From positions 16,626,001-16,690,000 of the forward strand of contig OX327697.1 in NCBI GenBank assembly GCA_946807835.1: a DNA stretch of 64,000 nt, read 5' to 3'. The position numbers were made by a program, and so were the translations under genes. Positions within the stretch are counted from its first letter, which is position 1, and each line of letters starts with the position of its first letter. The notes beneath the pieces are model-generated. The model was not told the origin of the DNA and ran no database searches. It saw only the letters and a list, made by a program, of their open reading frames with translations. The DNA is from Ailanthus altissimus. Its lineage: Eukaryota; Streptophyta; Magnoliopsida; Sapindales; Simaroubaceae. Positions 1-12,218 of this stretch are shown in pieces.

Positions 1-263
1 AGAACTTTTGAAGAGGTCTTTTATTAGTCGTACAGGCTCCGCAGCACTAGGAGCTGAGTACCGCGATGCTTAGAATTGGAAAATGTTGTCTAGTGGGGGA
101 AACTCTAGGTGCCGTGGCACTACATAATATGACTTGGACGTCGCAACACCTAGACTTGTACACTAAGATTCTCGCATTTTGAGTGCAACCATGTCGTTTC
201 TCATCTTGTTTGCCTTCCGTTTGTTCTGAATCATCATATTTTCTGTTGTGCACTTATTTATCA
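1..263 (-). mobile_element. Athila-like LTR fragment (minus), cut by window edge
   Basis: Read on the minus strand this begins TGATAAATAAGTGCAC at position 263, the TGATAA start shared by every Athila-like LTR in this window. It carries the same GC-rich pieces (gcagcac, ccgcgatgc, gtgccgtggcac) in an AT-rich background. Only the first 263 bases of the LTR are inside the window. The adjoining sequence from 264 is copia integrase on the minus strand, so this LTR appears to have inserted into the copia element. Whether it is a solo LTR or part of a full element cannot be seen. Confidence 0.6.
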
Positions 264-1336
264 TCAAAAACAAAATTTAATGGCAAAAAAATCATAAATT
301 AAAGCAAAAATTACATTCGGGGTACTAAATGTACTAGTGAATTTACGCCCATATTAGTGGGATTCCATAGAGATGCTCATAAGGTGATTGATTCTCTATA
401 ACAGAAGAAAGGACACGATTAATGGTAAAAGTAGCAGTTAAAGTAGCTTCGCCCTAGAATTGTTCAAGACAGGAGATAGAAATTAGTAGAACACGAACTA
501 TGTCTAAGATATGCCTGTGTTTACGTTTGACACTCGCATTTTGTTGAGATGTACTGAAACAAGATCTTTGACAAATAATGCCATGTTTCTTTAGAAGATA
601 TAGAAAATCAAAATCTCTATATTTCATGGTATTATCGATGCGAAAAACCTTAATTGAGCAAGAAAATTATGCTTTACCCATCTGAACAAAATCACGGTAA
701 ATTTTAGTAAGTTTAGATCTTTGTTTCATAAGGAATAACTATGTATATCGAATATATTCATCATTAAAAATTACAAAATATTGAGATCCTCTCATAGTTG
801 CATTGGGAGATAGACCTCATATATCAGAGTGTATGAGATTAAAAAGAGCATAAGAAATAGTAGTACTATTATTAAAAGGTAAAGTTGGTTGTTTTGCTAA
901 AGGATAAGTTAAACAGTCATCTTTATTATCAGTAACAGTTTCTAAATGACCACTAGAGATTAAGGAGTTTTCAACTGATTGACCTATGACCCAAACAAGA
1001 ATACTATAAATGTAATGAAGATACTGTAGAAGTAGATGCTGTAAATAGAAAGGATAAGGAGGCTAAATGTAGAAATATGAGATCATAAAGGTGACCAACT
1101 TTATAACCTACCCAAGTGTCTGACTTGTCTTTAGATCCTACATATAATACTAGAGATAAAAAATAAAATATTAATACCAAGTTTATAATGTTGACCGAAA
1201 AATAAAAGATTTAATGTAAGTTTAGGGATAAGAGAAGTATTAGATAATGAGAGATTTGGGAAAAATACTTGACCAATGTAACTAACGCTTATGAAAGATA
1301 CATTGGCAGTTTGAATAGAAGGTAAATATGAAGCAT
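264..1336 (-). pseudogene. Ty1/copia protease to integrase remnant (minus)
   Basis: Translation of the minus strand with several stops and frameshifts gives copia pol. From about 1336 down to 970 there is a protease-end and GAG-pre-integrase region ending in a histidine-rich HLxxSRLGH-like stretch. From about 960 down to 300 the integrase core follows, including IHSDIWG-type, a MRGSQYFVIFxDDYSRY-type run and a Q(Q/R)NxSVxRKHRHILD-type run. This is typical of Ty1/copia integrase, which joins retrotransposon cDNA to chromosomal DNA. No open frame survives. The gag N-terminus and primer site of what looks like the same element lie at 7265-8195, on the far side of the Athila-like element, so the two pieces were probably continuous. 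Confidence 0.75.
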
Positions 1337-2250
1337 GAAATTAACACTTCATTTGGGTCTTGGAAGCAAGAATAAAAAACAACAAGAAGAAATTCTGCAT
1401 TTTAGAGGAAGAACATCACTATTGCATTAAGGGAAATTTCCTCTTCTCTTCAATTTCGTATTTGTTGTTGATTCTAGTATGTATAATGATGTTGTTAGAT
1501 GCTCTGAACTTATATTTACAATTATGAACTAAATTTTATTGCTAGGATTACATTGTGAACTCAATATGTAGCTTGGATTGATTATTTTTCCTTATTCATC
1601 ATATTGGTATTGAATTGTTCAATTTGTTCTATGCTTAATGCTTCTAATTACATGACAATATATTAGATTGATTTGGGAACCTCAATAAACTTGAAAAAGG
1701 GAATTTTGTGTTGGCCATGAATAAATTGATGTATGGTCATTGTGTAAAAGCATGAGTTCTATATGAGATAAGAATATACTCATATGGCATATATGACCAT
1801 TTAGAGAACTTGAACTTAATGAATCTTATTTCAATTTGATTATCATAAGAATATTGATAATTGATTGAATGAGATATACTCACTTGACCATCGGAAGAGG
1901 CTTGTACGGATATTAGAGTTCTTGGTTAATATTCATATTGATAGTTCTGAGGGGAGTAATTGAATTCAAGTGAAGTATTGAGGGATTATTGTAATCCTAG
2001 ACATTTAAGTATTGGTGCTATCACGTTTGTTTTCTTTGCTAAATTCTTGTAATTATTCCTTTTATTTAGTTAGTTTAGATATCAAAATCATTGAATTGCC
2101 AATAGCTTGAATAAGAGTAGGAGGACACAAGTTTAGTACTTAGCAAGTAGTATTAACAAGTTTTCATGGGATTAACACTTTTCTCATCATATATTACTTA
2201 TTGCGATAACGTGCACTTGCGTTAAAAGTATACATACAAAACCCACAACA
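1337..2250 (+). repeat. 5' LTR (partial) of element 1
   Basis: Aligns by eye with 6350-7264 of the same element, including the shared GAACTCAATATGTAGCTTGG stretch and the end ACAACA immediately before the tRNA-Asp-type primer site. The U3 part with promoter and GC-rich island is absent. Confidence 0.85.
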
Positions 2251-2256
2251 AGTTTT

Positions 2257-2274
2257 TGGCGCCGTTGCCAGATA
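2257..2274 (+). other. Primer binding site of element 1
   Basis: TGGCGCCGTTGCCAGA follows the 5' LTR after a short spacer. It resembles the complement of a tRNA-Asp 3' end, the primer usual for Athila/Tat elements. The last positions differ from the site in element F (GCCGAGG). Confidence 0.8.
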
Positions 2275-2403
2275 ATTGTTTATTATTTTTGTTAATACTA
2301 ATATCAATTCATCTTATTCTTAGTTCAAATATTTTTCTGTCATTGTATATATTGCTGTCATTTATTTCATTCTTTTGTTTTTTAGTTATTGTAGAGTGAT
2401 TTA

Positions 2404-3750
2404 TGTTGGCTAGAACATCAAGTTTGTTGAGGGATTTTACAGTACCAAGAATACGTGACATCCATTCAAGCATTCGAATACCTATTATTGATGTCTCAGT
2501 TATTGAAAGCATCAATACAATTTAGTGGATTACCAAATGAAAATTCAACTGAGCATGTTATGAATTTCTTAGAAATTTGTGACCTTTGTAAATACAATGG
2601 AGTCTTGGATGATGCAATATGGTTACAACTATTCATATTTTCACTCTGAGATAGAGCAAAGAATTGGTTGAGGTCATCACCACCAGGGTCTATAACAACG
2701 TGGGATAAGTTAGCACAGACATTTCTAACCAAATTCTTCCCACTAGCAAAGATAGCGATGATGAGGAGTTCCATAACTTCATTTATGCAGAATGATGATG
2801 AATCCTTACATGAATCATGGGAAAGGTTTAAAGAAATGCAGAGGAAATGCCCACACCATGGCATCCCAAAATAGTTACTGGTGTAGATTTTTTTACAATT
2901 GAGTTGTTGGACATTTAAGGATGCTAATTGATGCTACAATAGAAGGTGTATTTATGAATATGTTTTTTGATGATGCGTATCAATTGCTGGAATAGATGGC
3001 CTTTAACAACTCTCAATAGATAGTTGATCATATTGCTCTATGCAAGATCATTGAGAGAGTTGCACAAATCACTTGTGATTTTTGTGGTGGTAACTATCCA
3101 AATGGACAATGGGCAGAACCTATAGATTATCTAAAAATTGGTTACCAACAGTAGCACAACCACAATTTCAATGTCTATTATCCAGAATGTGTGAATCGAG
3201 CGTCTTGGAATAACAAACAAGAGGAAACTCCACTACAATTAAATCTTCTTGTAACACAACCAGAAATTCTACAACAGCAACAACTTGAGATGGGGTCCTC
3301 ATTAGAAGATATGTTCAAACATATAAGTAGGACAACTGAATTATTATATAGCCAATCTTCATCTTTGCAGATGTTAGAAATACAGGTGAAACGATTGATA
3401 AATGCTAGCCATAATCATCATCATGATGCATTGCCAAGCAATATTGAAAATTTTCGAATGAAAAATGTTGAATACTCCAAGGCAATCATTATAGAGTGTG
3501 GGATAGAGCAACATTCAGCTAGTGAATTAAACAAGTCAAATGAGATTCATCACATGAATGAGGAGCAAATAGAAGTAGCTGAAAGAGTAGAAGAAGAAGA
3601 ATTGCAGCAGCAAAAATTTCTAAGCCATTGTACTCCACAATTTTCATTGTCTATGGAGCTTGAAAGAAAGAACCATGATTTATATTTTTCCAAGAAATTT
3701 TCCTATTGCTTCAAGATCGATATGGTGATTTCGGACGATACTTAACCACC
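2404..3750 (+). pseudogene. gag remnant of element 1
   Basis: Parallel to the gag of element A at 14600-15700. It shows an LRDFxVPRIRDIHSSI-like start, then QFSGLPNENxTEHVMNFLEIC (2519-2580), the SITTWDKLAQTFLTKFFP block near 2690-2750 and ESWERFKEMQRKCPHHGIPK ending at 2871. Next is a zinc-finger-like TCDFCGGNYPNGQ near 3070 and a Gln-rich tail with a predicted coiled coil at about 3270-3420. In-frame stops occur at about 2647 and 2872. Gag is the structural capsid protein of the particle. The open stretch 3191-3745 (184 codons) is the longest uninterrupted part. Confidence 0.8.
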
Positions 3751-3960
3751 TCTAAAACAGCAAATACTAGAAGCCATCAGGGATCATGCGCAAGAAGAGA
3801 TACCGCTGCACAACCTAAATACCAAAAAGCGGCAAAACAAGTTCGTCAAAGAGCAGCCATTAAATACCGGCCAATGAGGTTTAATTGTCCGGTCTAAGAT
3901 TAAAATCTGTCCGGTAAAGCTCAAGGCAAGGTAGTCGGAGTTATTCTTTAAAAAAATTTT
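3751..3960 (+). pseudogene. Integrase C-terminal tail joined directly to gag
   Basis: Directly after the gag tail the translation passes into a stretch ending RSKIKICPVKLKA, which lines up with the [15 protein letters not shown] segment near the integrase C-terminus of element A (about 19624-19665). The whole protease-RT-RNase H-integrase core, more than 3 kb in element A, is absent. Element G (57980-58290) has the same join with RSKIKIFSVMLKAKW. Two stops are visible (TAA at 3743 and TAA/TAG downstream), so this is not a working protein. Confidence 0.7.
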
Positions 3961-4154
3961 CATTGAACTATGGAAGTCGAAGAAAACAAATATCATTACT
4001 TATAGGCGTCGACTGAAGTTTCATAGGCGAGATGCTTTGGATATGCAATTTAATCCACCATGATCCAAAAATGAAGATGCCATGCTGACAACGTTAAGTC
4101 AGGCGCTACTTGGGAGGCAACTCAAGGTAATTTTTATTTTATTTTGTCTTTTAT

Positions 4155-4385
4155 TAAATTTGATATTTATGTTGTATAAAAAAAACCATTGAATAAAAAA
4201 AAAGAAAAAAAAGCACTAAGAAAAGGAAGAAAAAAAAGAAGTAAAAAAAAAACATAGTATAAAGGAATGGGCGCCTTTGGTGCCCATTCCAGTAAACCAG
4301 CGCAGTAGCGCTGAAATCCAATGCTGCAGCGCTGGTGCCTGGGAATTTCCTAAGCGTCAACGCCTCGGCGCTTGCAGAATAGTAG
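4155..4385 (+). other. A-rich tract and GC-rich island downstream of integrase tail
   Basis: A purine-rich stretch (4178-4255, mostly A) is followed by about 120 bases containing gcgcagtagcgctg, atgctgcagcgctgg, tgcctgggaattt and cctcggcgcttgc. The order and wording match the island at 19961-20090 in element A, upstream of its env-position ORF. It is noncoding as far as I can see; open frames across it come from the poly-A/poly-T bias. Confidence 0.7.
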
Positions 4386-4639
4386 TATTTTTTTATATAT
4401 ATTTTTTGACCTATTTTGTTTCCAATTTTCATTTTTGCCCCCTAATTGTTTTATATTTATTTTTCTTCTTTTCTCTTTTGCCCTCATTTTCTGCATTTTT
4501 TTTTTTATTTCAAAACCTTAATCCCTCTTAACCCCAACGCTTCCTTTCATATAAATTTAACATTCTTAATTCAAAATTACCATAAAATAACCATCAAAAC
4601 ACATGTCCATTCTTTATTAACTCTAATTTTCACCAAAAA

Positions 4640-5135
4640 AAATGGAGATTTCATCAAAAAAAAAAAAATTCAATGGGCACTCTAAAGTTGAGATCAATGG
4701 ATTCATTGTCCAAGATATGTATTTTTGTGTCCTTACACTTAATTATTGATGAAATATTTATCATGGTAGTATTTGAACTATATTGAAGAGTGGTAATAGT
4801 GGATTGTGTTGTAGAGTGAATTGTTGGTTAAGACTTGTATTTGCAAATTAATTGGGAAGTGTTTGAATTTATTTACACATGAATTATAACGCATTGTGGT
4901 TATTTGAGAGAGATTAATATTATTGTCATGGTGAGATTTAAAAAAGTTTGGAGATTTGAATTTGGTGTAAGGGTTACAGTTACATCGATCCATAAATGCA
5001 ATGAGATAATGAACAACCCTTGCTACTTGATCAAGCTCCGACAGAAGTTAATGACAACTATTTGGGAGATGATGCAGACATTATAGAGGACACGTGTGAG
5101 GTTTCAACACATAATTCAAGGAAGTGTTTCATTTT
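4640..5135 (+). pseudogene. Remnant of env-position ORF, element 1
   Basis: Only ends survive. Near 5022-5100 the frame reads LLDQAPTEVND..GDDAD..ED, which parallels the acidic C-terminal tail APPPAELNDDADDG..PEDAD of the env-position ORF in element A (about 21938-22050). The conserved following noncoding motif (GACATGTC..ATTAAGTTTGGGGGAGGGAAACAC, 5160-5193) is in the same place in both. The body of the ORF is missing or too diverged to read. Confidence 0.5.
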
Positions 5136-5909
5136 TCTATTTTTATTGATGCCATGTGGACATGTCATGAATTAAGTTTGGGGGAGGGAAACACTTCCAC
5201 ATTTTCAAATGGCTTCACTTATTTATATGTAATTTTATTTTTGCTTATTTATTTGTAATTATTTTTAGTTTGCATTTTTTTTGTTTGTGTTTTATGCATT
5301 TTGTATTCTGTTTTGGGTTTAACATGATTATTAGTCAATGATAAAACTAAGTTCAGAAACTAAAACTTTTTAGAATCAATTGATACTATGTTTGTTCATA
5401 TGTTTGATTTTGATTGCAAGTTTTATCTTTTGTGATTACTTGAAACACATTGAGCACATAGTTGGACTGTTAAGTTAGTTGCTAACCTAGAGAAAGTTTA
5501 TGCACAACAAGAACACAAAAGGTCTCAAACACACTCTAGAACTTGTTTGATTATCACTTGAGGCGAAATCCTAGGACATACATTCCTATGAAGTATATGT
5601 TTAAAAAACAAATATTTCCATAGAGACCACATATTTTCTTATAGGCATAAACCATTTCTGGTGCATTTAACTAGCAATAACAACTACACACACACACACC
5701 GACTAATCACTTGTTTGATGAAATAAGCATGATAATTATACATATTGAATAGTAACGGTATTTAAAGATTTTTAATAGTTATAGACAATGCAATCTTTGA
5801 GAATAACTATTAATCATTCGTTAGCCCATAAATTTGTTTTTGACTTTATTTTATTTATTTTTATCTATCTTTGCTCAAGGACGGGCAAACTCTTAAGTTT
5901 AGGGGTATT
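5136..5909 (+). other. 3' noncoding region and polypurine tracts, element 1
   Basis: About 770 bases without a gene. An internal AAGTTTGGGGGAGGGAAA lies at 5174, a (CA)n run at about 5687-5700, and the functional-looking polypurine stretch AAGTTTAGGGGTATT at 5895-5909 abuts the 3' LTR. The same order (internal tract, CA run, terminal tract preceded by CTCAAGGACGGGCAA) recurs in elements A and G. Confidence 0.65.
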
Positions 5910-7264
5910 TGATAAGGCGTAATTGCATAAAATATTTTATCCTCCTAAACTTAATGTTTGTTCAATTTATCCCAATAATTTAGCTATTTATGCATATTAA
6001 TATTGTTTTATAAGTTTAAGCACTATCGGAGCAAAAATACTAAAAAAACGGATGCAAACGGAGTTATTTGAGATGAGAATCTGAGAGGGACCAAAATGCA
6101 AAAATATGTAAATAGTGCTAATGAACAGTACCTAAATCACTGTTCACCTACTACAATGTGCTACAGTAGAGCGCCGGGACATTGGCCAAGGCATTCAAGT
6201 TAGAAGCTCTAGCGCCGCAGCATTGAATCTGAATGTCGCGACACTGGATGTTAGGTACTCTTTAAGGGCATTTTTGTCCTATTTTTGCAACCCTAAACCT
6301 ATATAAACACCCATTATTGAACCAAGAAGAGGGGGAGGGGGGGTAGTAGAGAGCACGAAATTAACACTTCATTTGGATCTTAGAAGTAAGAATCAATAAC
6401 AACAAGAAGAAATTTTTCATTTTAGAGGAAGAACATCACTATTGCACTAAGGAAAATTTCCTCTTCTCTTCAATTTTGTATATGTTATTGATTCTAGTAT
6501 GTATAATGATGTTGATAGATGCTTTGAACTTATGTTTATAATTATGAACTAAGTTTTATTGCTAGGATTACAATGTGAACTCAATATGTAGCTTGGATTG
6601 ATTATTTTTCCTTATTCATCATATTGGTATTGAATTGTTCAAATTGTTCTATGCTTAATGCTTTTAATTACATGACAATGTATTAGATTGATTTAGAAAC
6701 CTCAATGAACTTGGAAAAGGGAATTTTGTGTTGGTCATGAATAGATTGATGTATGATCATTGTGTAAAAGCATGAATTCCATATGAGATAGGAGTATAAT
6801 TATATGGCATATATAACCATTTAGAGAACTTGAACTTAATGAATTTTTTTTTTCAATTTTATTATCATGGGAATATTGATAATTGATTGAATAAGATATA
6901 CTCACTTGACCATCGGAAGAAGCTTGTGAGGAAATTAGAGTTCTTGGTTAACATTTATATTGATAGTTCTAAGGGGAGTAATTGAATTATATTGAAGGAT
7001 TATTGTTATCATAGGCATTTGAGTATTGGTGCTATCACGTTTGTTCTCTTTACTCAATTCTTGTAATTATTCTTTTTATTTAGTTAGTTTAGATATCAAA
7101 ATCATTGAATTGCTAATAGCTTGAATAAGAGTAAGAGGACACAATTTTAGTACTTAGCAAGTAGTAATAACAATTTCTCGTGGGATCGACACTTTTTTCA
7201 CCATATATTACTTGTTGCGATAATGTATACTTGCATTAGTTTGTGTTATACAAAATACACAACA
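5910..7264 (+). repeat. 3' LTR of element 1
   Basis: Begins TGATAAGGCG and ends TACACAACA, 1355 bases, close in length to the 5' LTR of element A (1344). It contains a GC-rich island near 6165-6245, a TATA box TATATAAA at 6300-6307, and the conserved downstream block GAACTCAATATGTAGC. Promoter in U3 followed by R-U5 is the usual layout. Confidence 0.85.
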
Positions 7265-8195
7265 CCTGCCTTTGAAAAATCTGCATATGGCTTGTGCCCA
7301 CAAAAACATAATTAAATCCATCAAGAATAATACAAATAGGCTGAAAAACATTTGAATTATCCATTGCAATTTTATACCTAAATTATTGATAATTATAATT
7401 TGACCCTGTAACTTTTAAGAATTATAAAAAATAGCCCATAAAGAATTTAATAATCACATAATGACCTTAAAAGTCTTGGAAATTTTAGAATTACCCCAAA
7501 ATTATTAAAAAAAAAGACAATCTAACCTTAAAATTTTAAAATATTTGTAAAATGATCCATATTACAAATCAGAGGACAAATTAGGAAAGGGGACATTGTG
7601 GGTTGATAGATCTAGCAACGAGGAGTTGAATGGTACCGACAATGAGGGAACATGTGCTGAGACATGACCAAGATCTATGGTGGATGATAGATTGATTTAG
7701 TGACCCGTGCAGCATCAAATTGACAAGATTCTAGTGCCGTTGGAATCTCTAGTTAATTCTGAGTGCAATGGTCTGGGCGATGCACGTTCACTCACTAAAG
7801 ATTAGTAGGAATTTGAGTGGAATAGTAACAGTGGCAAAGAGGTTTGACCGATGCATGAAGGCACGGTGGCAAATCTATGTGATTCTGGTGGGAGGATCGA
7901 CCAGCAAAGTCTGAAGGTTCTAGGGTGGGCGGTGTCGATCATAGTAAACTCCAGTGAACTTTAGACAAGTTTCTAAAACAATTTCGACAAGTTTCTGCTA
8001 AACACGATAGTGAAGGAACCAAAGCTCTGATATGATGTGAGAAATTTAAATGTCTATATATTTCATTATGTTAAATACTGTATAGAGAGGCCATTTACAT
8101 TAAATTTAGACATATACAAAATAGGAAGCTTAAAATAATAAAAGGCAAGGAATATTTACATTAATAACAATATATATAAAACCTTACAATTAAGG
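7265..8195 (-). pseudogene. Copia gag N-terminus, primer site and 5' LTR end (minus)
   Basis: On the minus strand 7340-7268 reads PICIILDGFNYV, the start of many plant copia gag proteins. At 8022-8035 the plus strand reads AAAGCTCTGATATGATG, the reverse of the initiator-Met primer site (TGGTATCAGAGC) with changes. The DNA from about 8038 to 8195 is then the end of the 5' LTR. The part 7400-8020 is a decayed leader or gag region with no open frame. Together with 264-1336 this forms one minus-strand copia interrupted by element 1. Most of gag is missing between the two halves. Confidence 0.6.
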
Positions 8196-8345
8196 ACTTA
8201 GTAAAGAAATGAGATTTTTGTGATTGAGCATATAAGACCTGAGTCCATGTTAGCTGATCCCCTAACCAAAGGTTTAAGGCCCATACTGTTTAAGGAACAT
8301 GTTGTGAATATGGGTGTCATTGAGTCTTTTAATTCTTTGGTTTAG
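8196..8345 (+). pseudogene. Copia RNase H C-terminus (plus)
   Basis: The frame from about 8205 reads VIEHIRPESMLADPLTKGL, then FKEHVVNMGV and a stop (TAG) at 8342. The ADPLTKGL motif is the hallmark end of plant Ty1/copia RNase H, which removes the RNA strand during cDNA synthesis. Nothing upstream of it on the plus strand belongs to the same protein, so the element is truncated at its 5' side where it abuts the minus-strand copia LTR. Confidence 0.8.
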
Positions 8346-9027
8346 AGGGAATTTGTGGACTTTCCTTTATTTTGATTATTATGTTACGCAAACATTGTTC
8401 ATTATTTATGCATTTTACAAAGTTGAATTATTTATTATGAACATCATTATTGTGTATGTTATTGTTTCATAATATTTTTTTAAATTGAATATAAAATACG
8501 ATATCTTAAGAATTACAATTATATTATGCCTTAAGAATTACAATTATATACTTTTAGATGTCACATATAATAGTTATTTTTAAGGTCTCATGGTGAACTA
8601 TTTGGGACATATAACTTATTAAAGTCAGGCAATTTCATTTTGATTGAGAAATTATAATTACAATTTCATTTTGTTGAGAAATTATAATGAGGACTGATAA
8701 GAAATAATGCATATATATTTTGATCATATGTTGGCATTCGTTTCTTCTACACTATTGAGTTTACGATCCACGTTGATATAATTATTTGTATCCATGATTA
8801 TAAAAGGTCATTATTGTTGAAATGCATAAATAGATCATCATAGTCCAATATGAAGATCATACTAGATTAGATAAGATTATCAAGATGCTACTTATGGACT
8901 ATTATTTCTTTTAAAAGGTGTGGCCACACGAAACATAATTTGTTTTGTTATTAATTCGAAAGTCTTGATTTAAAAAGGGAATTTAATAGCCACTCAAAAA
9001 TTAATTAATATAGCCCAAGTGGAAGAA
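8346..9027 (+). other. 3' noncoding part of truncated copia
   Basis: AT-rich, no gene. It ends in the polypurine-like AAGTGGAAGAA (9017-9027) expected just before a copia 3' LTR. Confidence 0.5.
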
Positions 9028-9510
9028 TGTTGAAAAACATTTTATGGGATAAAATTAACTGAATTTTTTTGTTTTATAAAAATAGGTTAATGAGAAGTCT
9101 ATTAATTAATAAGTCTAATAAATTAGTGATTACTTTTCATTGGGTTGTAGCAGCGTTTGTGTAAAAATTCAATTGAGTGGAAAGTGTAAGCTTTTGTGTC
9201 TCATTAAAGCTTATTATAGGAGTGCCCAGTGGAAAACCTTAATTTTGTATGTAAAAGCTAAGTTTTCTCTCTAATATAGATTTAACTTTTGAGAACAGTA
9301 TGTTTTTTCCTATTGAGAGCCACTAAAACTGTTAATTTAGATCATAGAGAGAAAGATACCTCTTAATCCATTGCGATGATCTATCAATGGTAATGGCATA
9401 AATAAGTATGTTTTTGATAACCTTATTTTTAATTATTATACCCTTTTATTCATGTACGGTGTTAATCTATAATTATGTATCTTGTAATATTATAGATATT
9501 GGTCAGATTA
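9028..9510 (+). repeat. Probable copia 3' LTR
   Basis: Starts TGTTGAAAAACATTTTATGGG directly after a polypurine-like tract, as in many plant copia elements (AAGTGGGAGAATGTTG type). It contains the TATTATAGGAGTGCCC stretch. The 3' edge is uncertain; from about 9520 gypsy-type sequence is recognisable, so I place the end near 9510. Confidence 0.5.
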
Positions 9511-10097
9511 AAATACCTAATAAGAAGAACATGAGAAAGAAAGAAGTTGAAGAATCTTGAAGGATTTAAAAATTAAAGTGGAAGATAGAAAGGGAAAATT
9601 GACAAGTTCAATAACAAGAATAGCAATAGAGAACTTCTTTGTCACTATTATCATTGAGTGACCACTAAATTAAAAAAGGAAGGAAGAAAAATGGCGATCA
9701 CAATATATATGGGCAAGGTACAACAATGCGAAATTATGGAAACCTCAGGTACAATAGTAGTGGCGATATTGCAAGGCCTTAGAGACACGACTTTCTCTAG
9801 AGAAGATGTAACATGCCTACAACCACCAAACTTAGATCCTTTATTGATTAGCATTGTAATTGCCAAAGTATTAGTACAAAATTTACTTGGTAAATGAATG
9901 AAGTAGAGGTGGCATTCTTTTTTTTAATATTTATTTATGCTTTCTAGAAATTGCAAATTGACGAGAGAGTTCTTCGTATATGCAAGACTTAATTAGTACC
10001 TTCCCATAGAAGGCCGAGTTTTAGTTAAGAGAATGGTTACTCTTCCAATAAAAGTTGCCGAGAAAGAATTTAAGGTGATATTCTTAGTTGTGGATGC
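9511..10097 (+). pseudogene. Ty3/gypsy (Tat-like) gag end and protease remnant
   Basis: The frame over 9658-9897 has RDTTFSREDVTCLQPPNLDP and then LLISIVIAKVLVQNLL, the region just before the aspartic protease active site in Tat-type elements (usually ..DPLVI..I....V.RVLVD.GS). The active-site stretch itself is shifted out of frame near 9895-9925. At 10046-10097 the frame reads IKVAEKEFKVIFLVVDA, the later protease strand (..F.VVD..S.Y). The reading resumes at 34294 as LLVYIAII, so copia element E interrupts it. The protease would mature Gag-Pol; here it is a remnant. Confidence 0.6.
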
Positions 10098-10437
10098 TGT
10101 TGAGAGTGTGCCCTAAAAGCATGATTATTTGTATTTAGATACTGTTGAAAATAAATAATAGAGGTTATGCATTCAATTTTATGTTTGCAATTCTGATTGT
10201 TTCTTATTCAAATATCATGGAATTCCTTAATTATTATATGTAACCTCAAACTCAGTGTATAATAGTTTTATACAAGAGGATTACGTTTAAGTATAATAAT
10301 TTGAACAAGTCCTTACTGTGAATGGAGATGAAAACTTCATTTTGATAGACTATAAGAGCGGTCTATTTGTATATTGCATACAATGATCTTGTCTAGATTA
10401 TTTTATGTGGTGACATAGAAAATAGAAGCGCTTTGTA

Positions 10438-10442
10438 TAATA
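10438..10442. repeat. Target-site duplication of solo LTR C (left)
   Basis: TAATA here and again at 26010-26014. The sequence on either side joins to match the unbroken 3' LTR of E near 33115 (TATAATGTTGATTATAT). Confidence 0.8.
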
Positions 10443-12218
10443 TGTTAGAACTGGTGCTTACGTGCCATTCTAATATTGTATGAATATTAATGTCTAATAT
10501 TTATACAATAAGTATTTCATATTAAATCGTTAATTCTATAATATATGATACCATACTTGTAACGCTGCATACATTGTATGATCTAAAGGAGTTCAGATTT
10601 GGTCTAAAAGATTTTAGATCAACGCTAAGAGTTAACATTGCTGAGAATTATAAATGCTAAAAAGTTAGCAGGTTATAATAATAGGTAAAATCTAAAGAGT
10701 TAAAGTCTTATCTGTAATGGGACAAAGACATGAGAATAAGTCAGTAATGACATAGTTGCAAAGAGTTGCAATAAGTGATAGAAATTATCATTATGCAAGC
10801 ATGTTCTCAAATACTATGTTCCTGATCTATTTTTGTCAATACGGATCTATCAGTGAAACTCTTTTATATATAGATCAGTGTATGCTAAATTTATATAGTA
10901 TAGATGGTTGTTCTTAGCTGACCATGAGCTTACCAAAAATTCATATAGGCATAAGGGTATTCAGTTAAGTCTGGATGCTGAACAGACTCACAAGGATCTC
11001 TAATAGACATCCCATGAATCCATCAATAAAGGATCTTCTCAAGTTAAGTAGTAATCGTAGTCCTTCAACCTGAGTGCCACGGTGGGCTTGTGAGTGATCC
11101 ATTATTTTTGATTCCATGTATGTCAGAGACCTTTCATGGTTTGTCCGTTACATGTCGTTGGGTATGGTCTGATACTCATGATGTTCGGTGTACGTGGATA
11201 TAGGATCTGTCAGCTCACATGGGTGAGTTGTATATCCTAATGCTCTAAGATTGTATTTCAAAAGGTCTTATGGCCACAAGCATAAACCATAGAAAAGAGT
11301 TTTCTGTAAGGTTAAATAATATCGCAAAAGTGTTTGCGTATATTATTTATTAAAATACAAATCTGGAGATAAGTTCACGGATGAGTATGTGGAAATTTGG
11401 CGGTGGTGATCTATGTCTTTATTCATCCAAGATATAAGTGACAGAAGGATTATTCGAATATGTTATGATATCAGTTTGTCTGGTTTTATGTGCTGATTTA
11501 TAATATCCATGACGTGTATGTGAGGCATCGATCATGGACTAATGGAACAGTTTCATTTGTCAAATCAGGCGTAGACCTAGAGAGTTCCATAATATTAAGT
11601 GTATTCGTTGTATACTAGGATAGCGTATTGGATTTAAGAGTTTAATCCAATAAATTCTAGCAAACCTTGTCTCAGGTTTCCTCAGGATGTGCACTTGTCA
11701 AGACTTAAGAGTTAAGTACATTAATTGGTTAACAATAGTTATTGACCAATGGGATAATGACACATGGCATATTGAAGGCCATTTATTTTTTGACTTTGTA
11801 ATTACCAAAATGGCTTTATGTTTGAGACAAATAAAGTCATTTATTTATTCAAAATATTTTGAATAAATAAATATATTAATAAATGTTATTAAGATTATTT
11901 ATTAAGTCAAACAATTGTTATAAAAAGAATTAAGGCATTTGAGACAAAATAGGGACAATGTGTTTGATAAAGAGATGAAAATGAATTAAAAATAAAATTT
12001 TTTTATTTTTTCAACTCATGAAATTCGGCCATTCTGATAAGGGCAAATTTATCATATATTTTCTCATGTTTTTATTATTGATATTTTATGGTTTTATGAG
12101 AATAGATGGCTATTTATGTGCATTATTGTTATTTATAGGGACTTGAACAAAATTTAAAGAAAGAACGCAAAAGGAACGAAAACAGGGACTAAAATGTAAA
12201 GTTTTCAAATTATGAGTC

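Larger units (their letters stand above)
1337..7264 (+). mobile_element. Athila-like LTR element 1, pol-less, 5' LTR truncated
   Basis: The 3' LTR (5910-7264) begins TGATAAGGCGTAATTG and ends CACAACA. The 5' LTR (about 1337-2250) matches its second half only, starting near GAAATTAACACTTC (compare 6357). A primer site TGGCGCCGTTGCC follows at 2257 and a polypurine-like AAGTTTAGGGGTATT precedes the 3' LTR. The interior holds a gag remnant, an integrase C-terminal tail, a GC-rich island, an env-position remnant and a long 3' noncoding part, but no protease, RT, RNase H or integrase core. The first 440 or so bases of the 5' LTR are missing where it meets copia DNA, so no target duplication can be read. 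Confidence 0.85.

Noticed and set aside
4154..4685. Open frames rich in Phe/Leu or Lys around the A- and T-rich tracts
   Set aside because: Produced by base bias in a noncoding part of element 1; no domain and the region aligns with noncoding DNA of element A.
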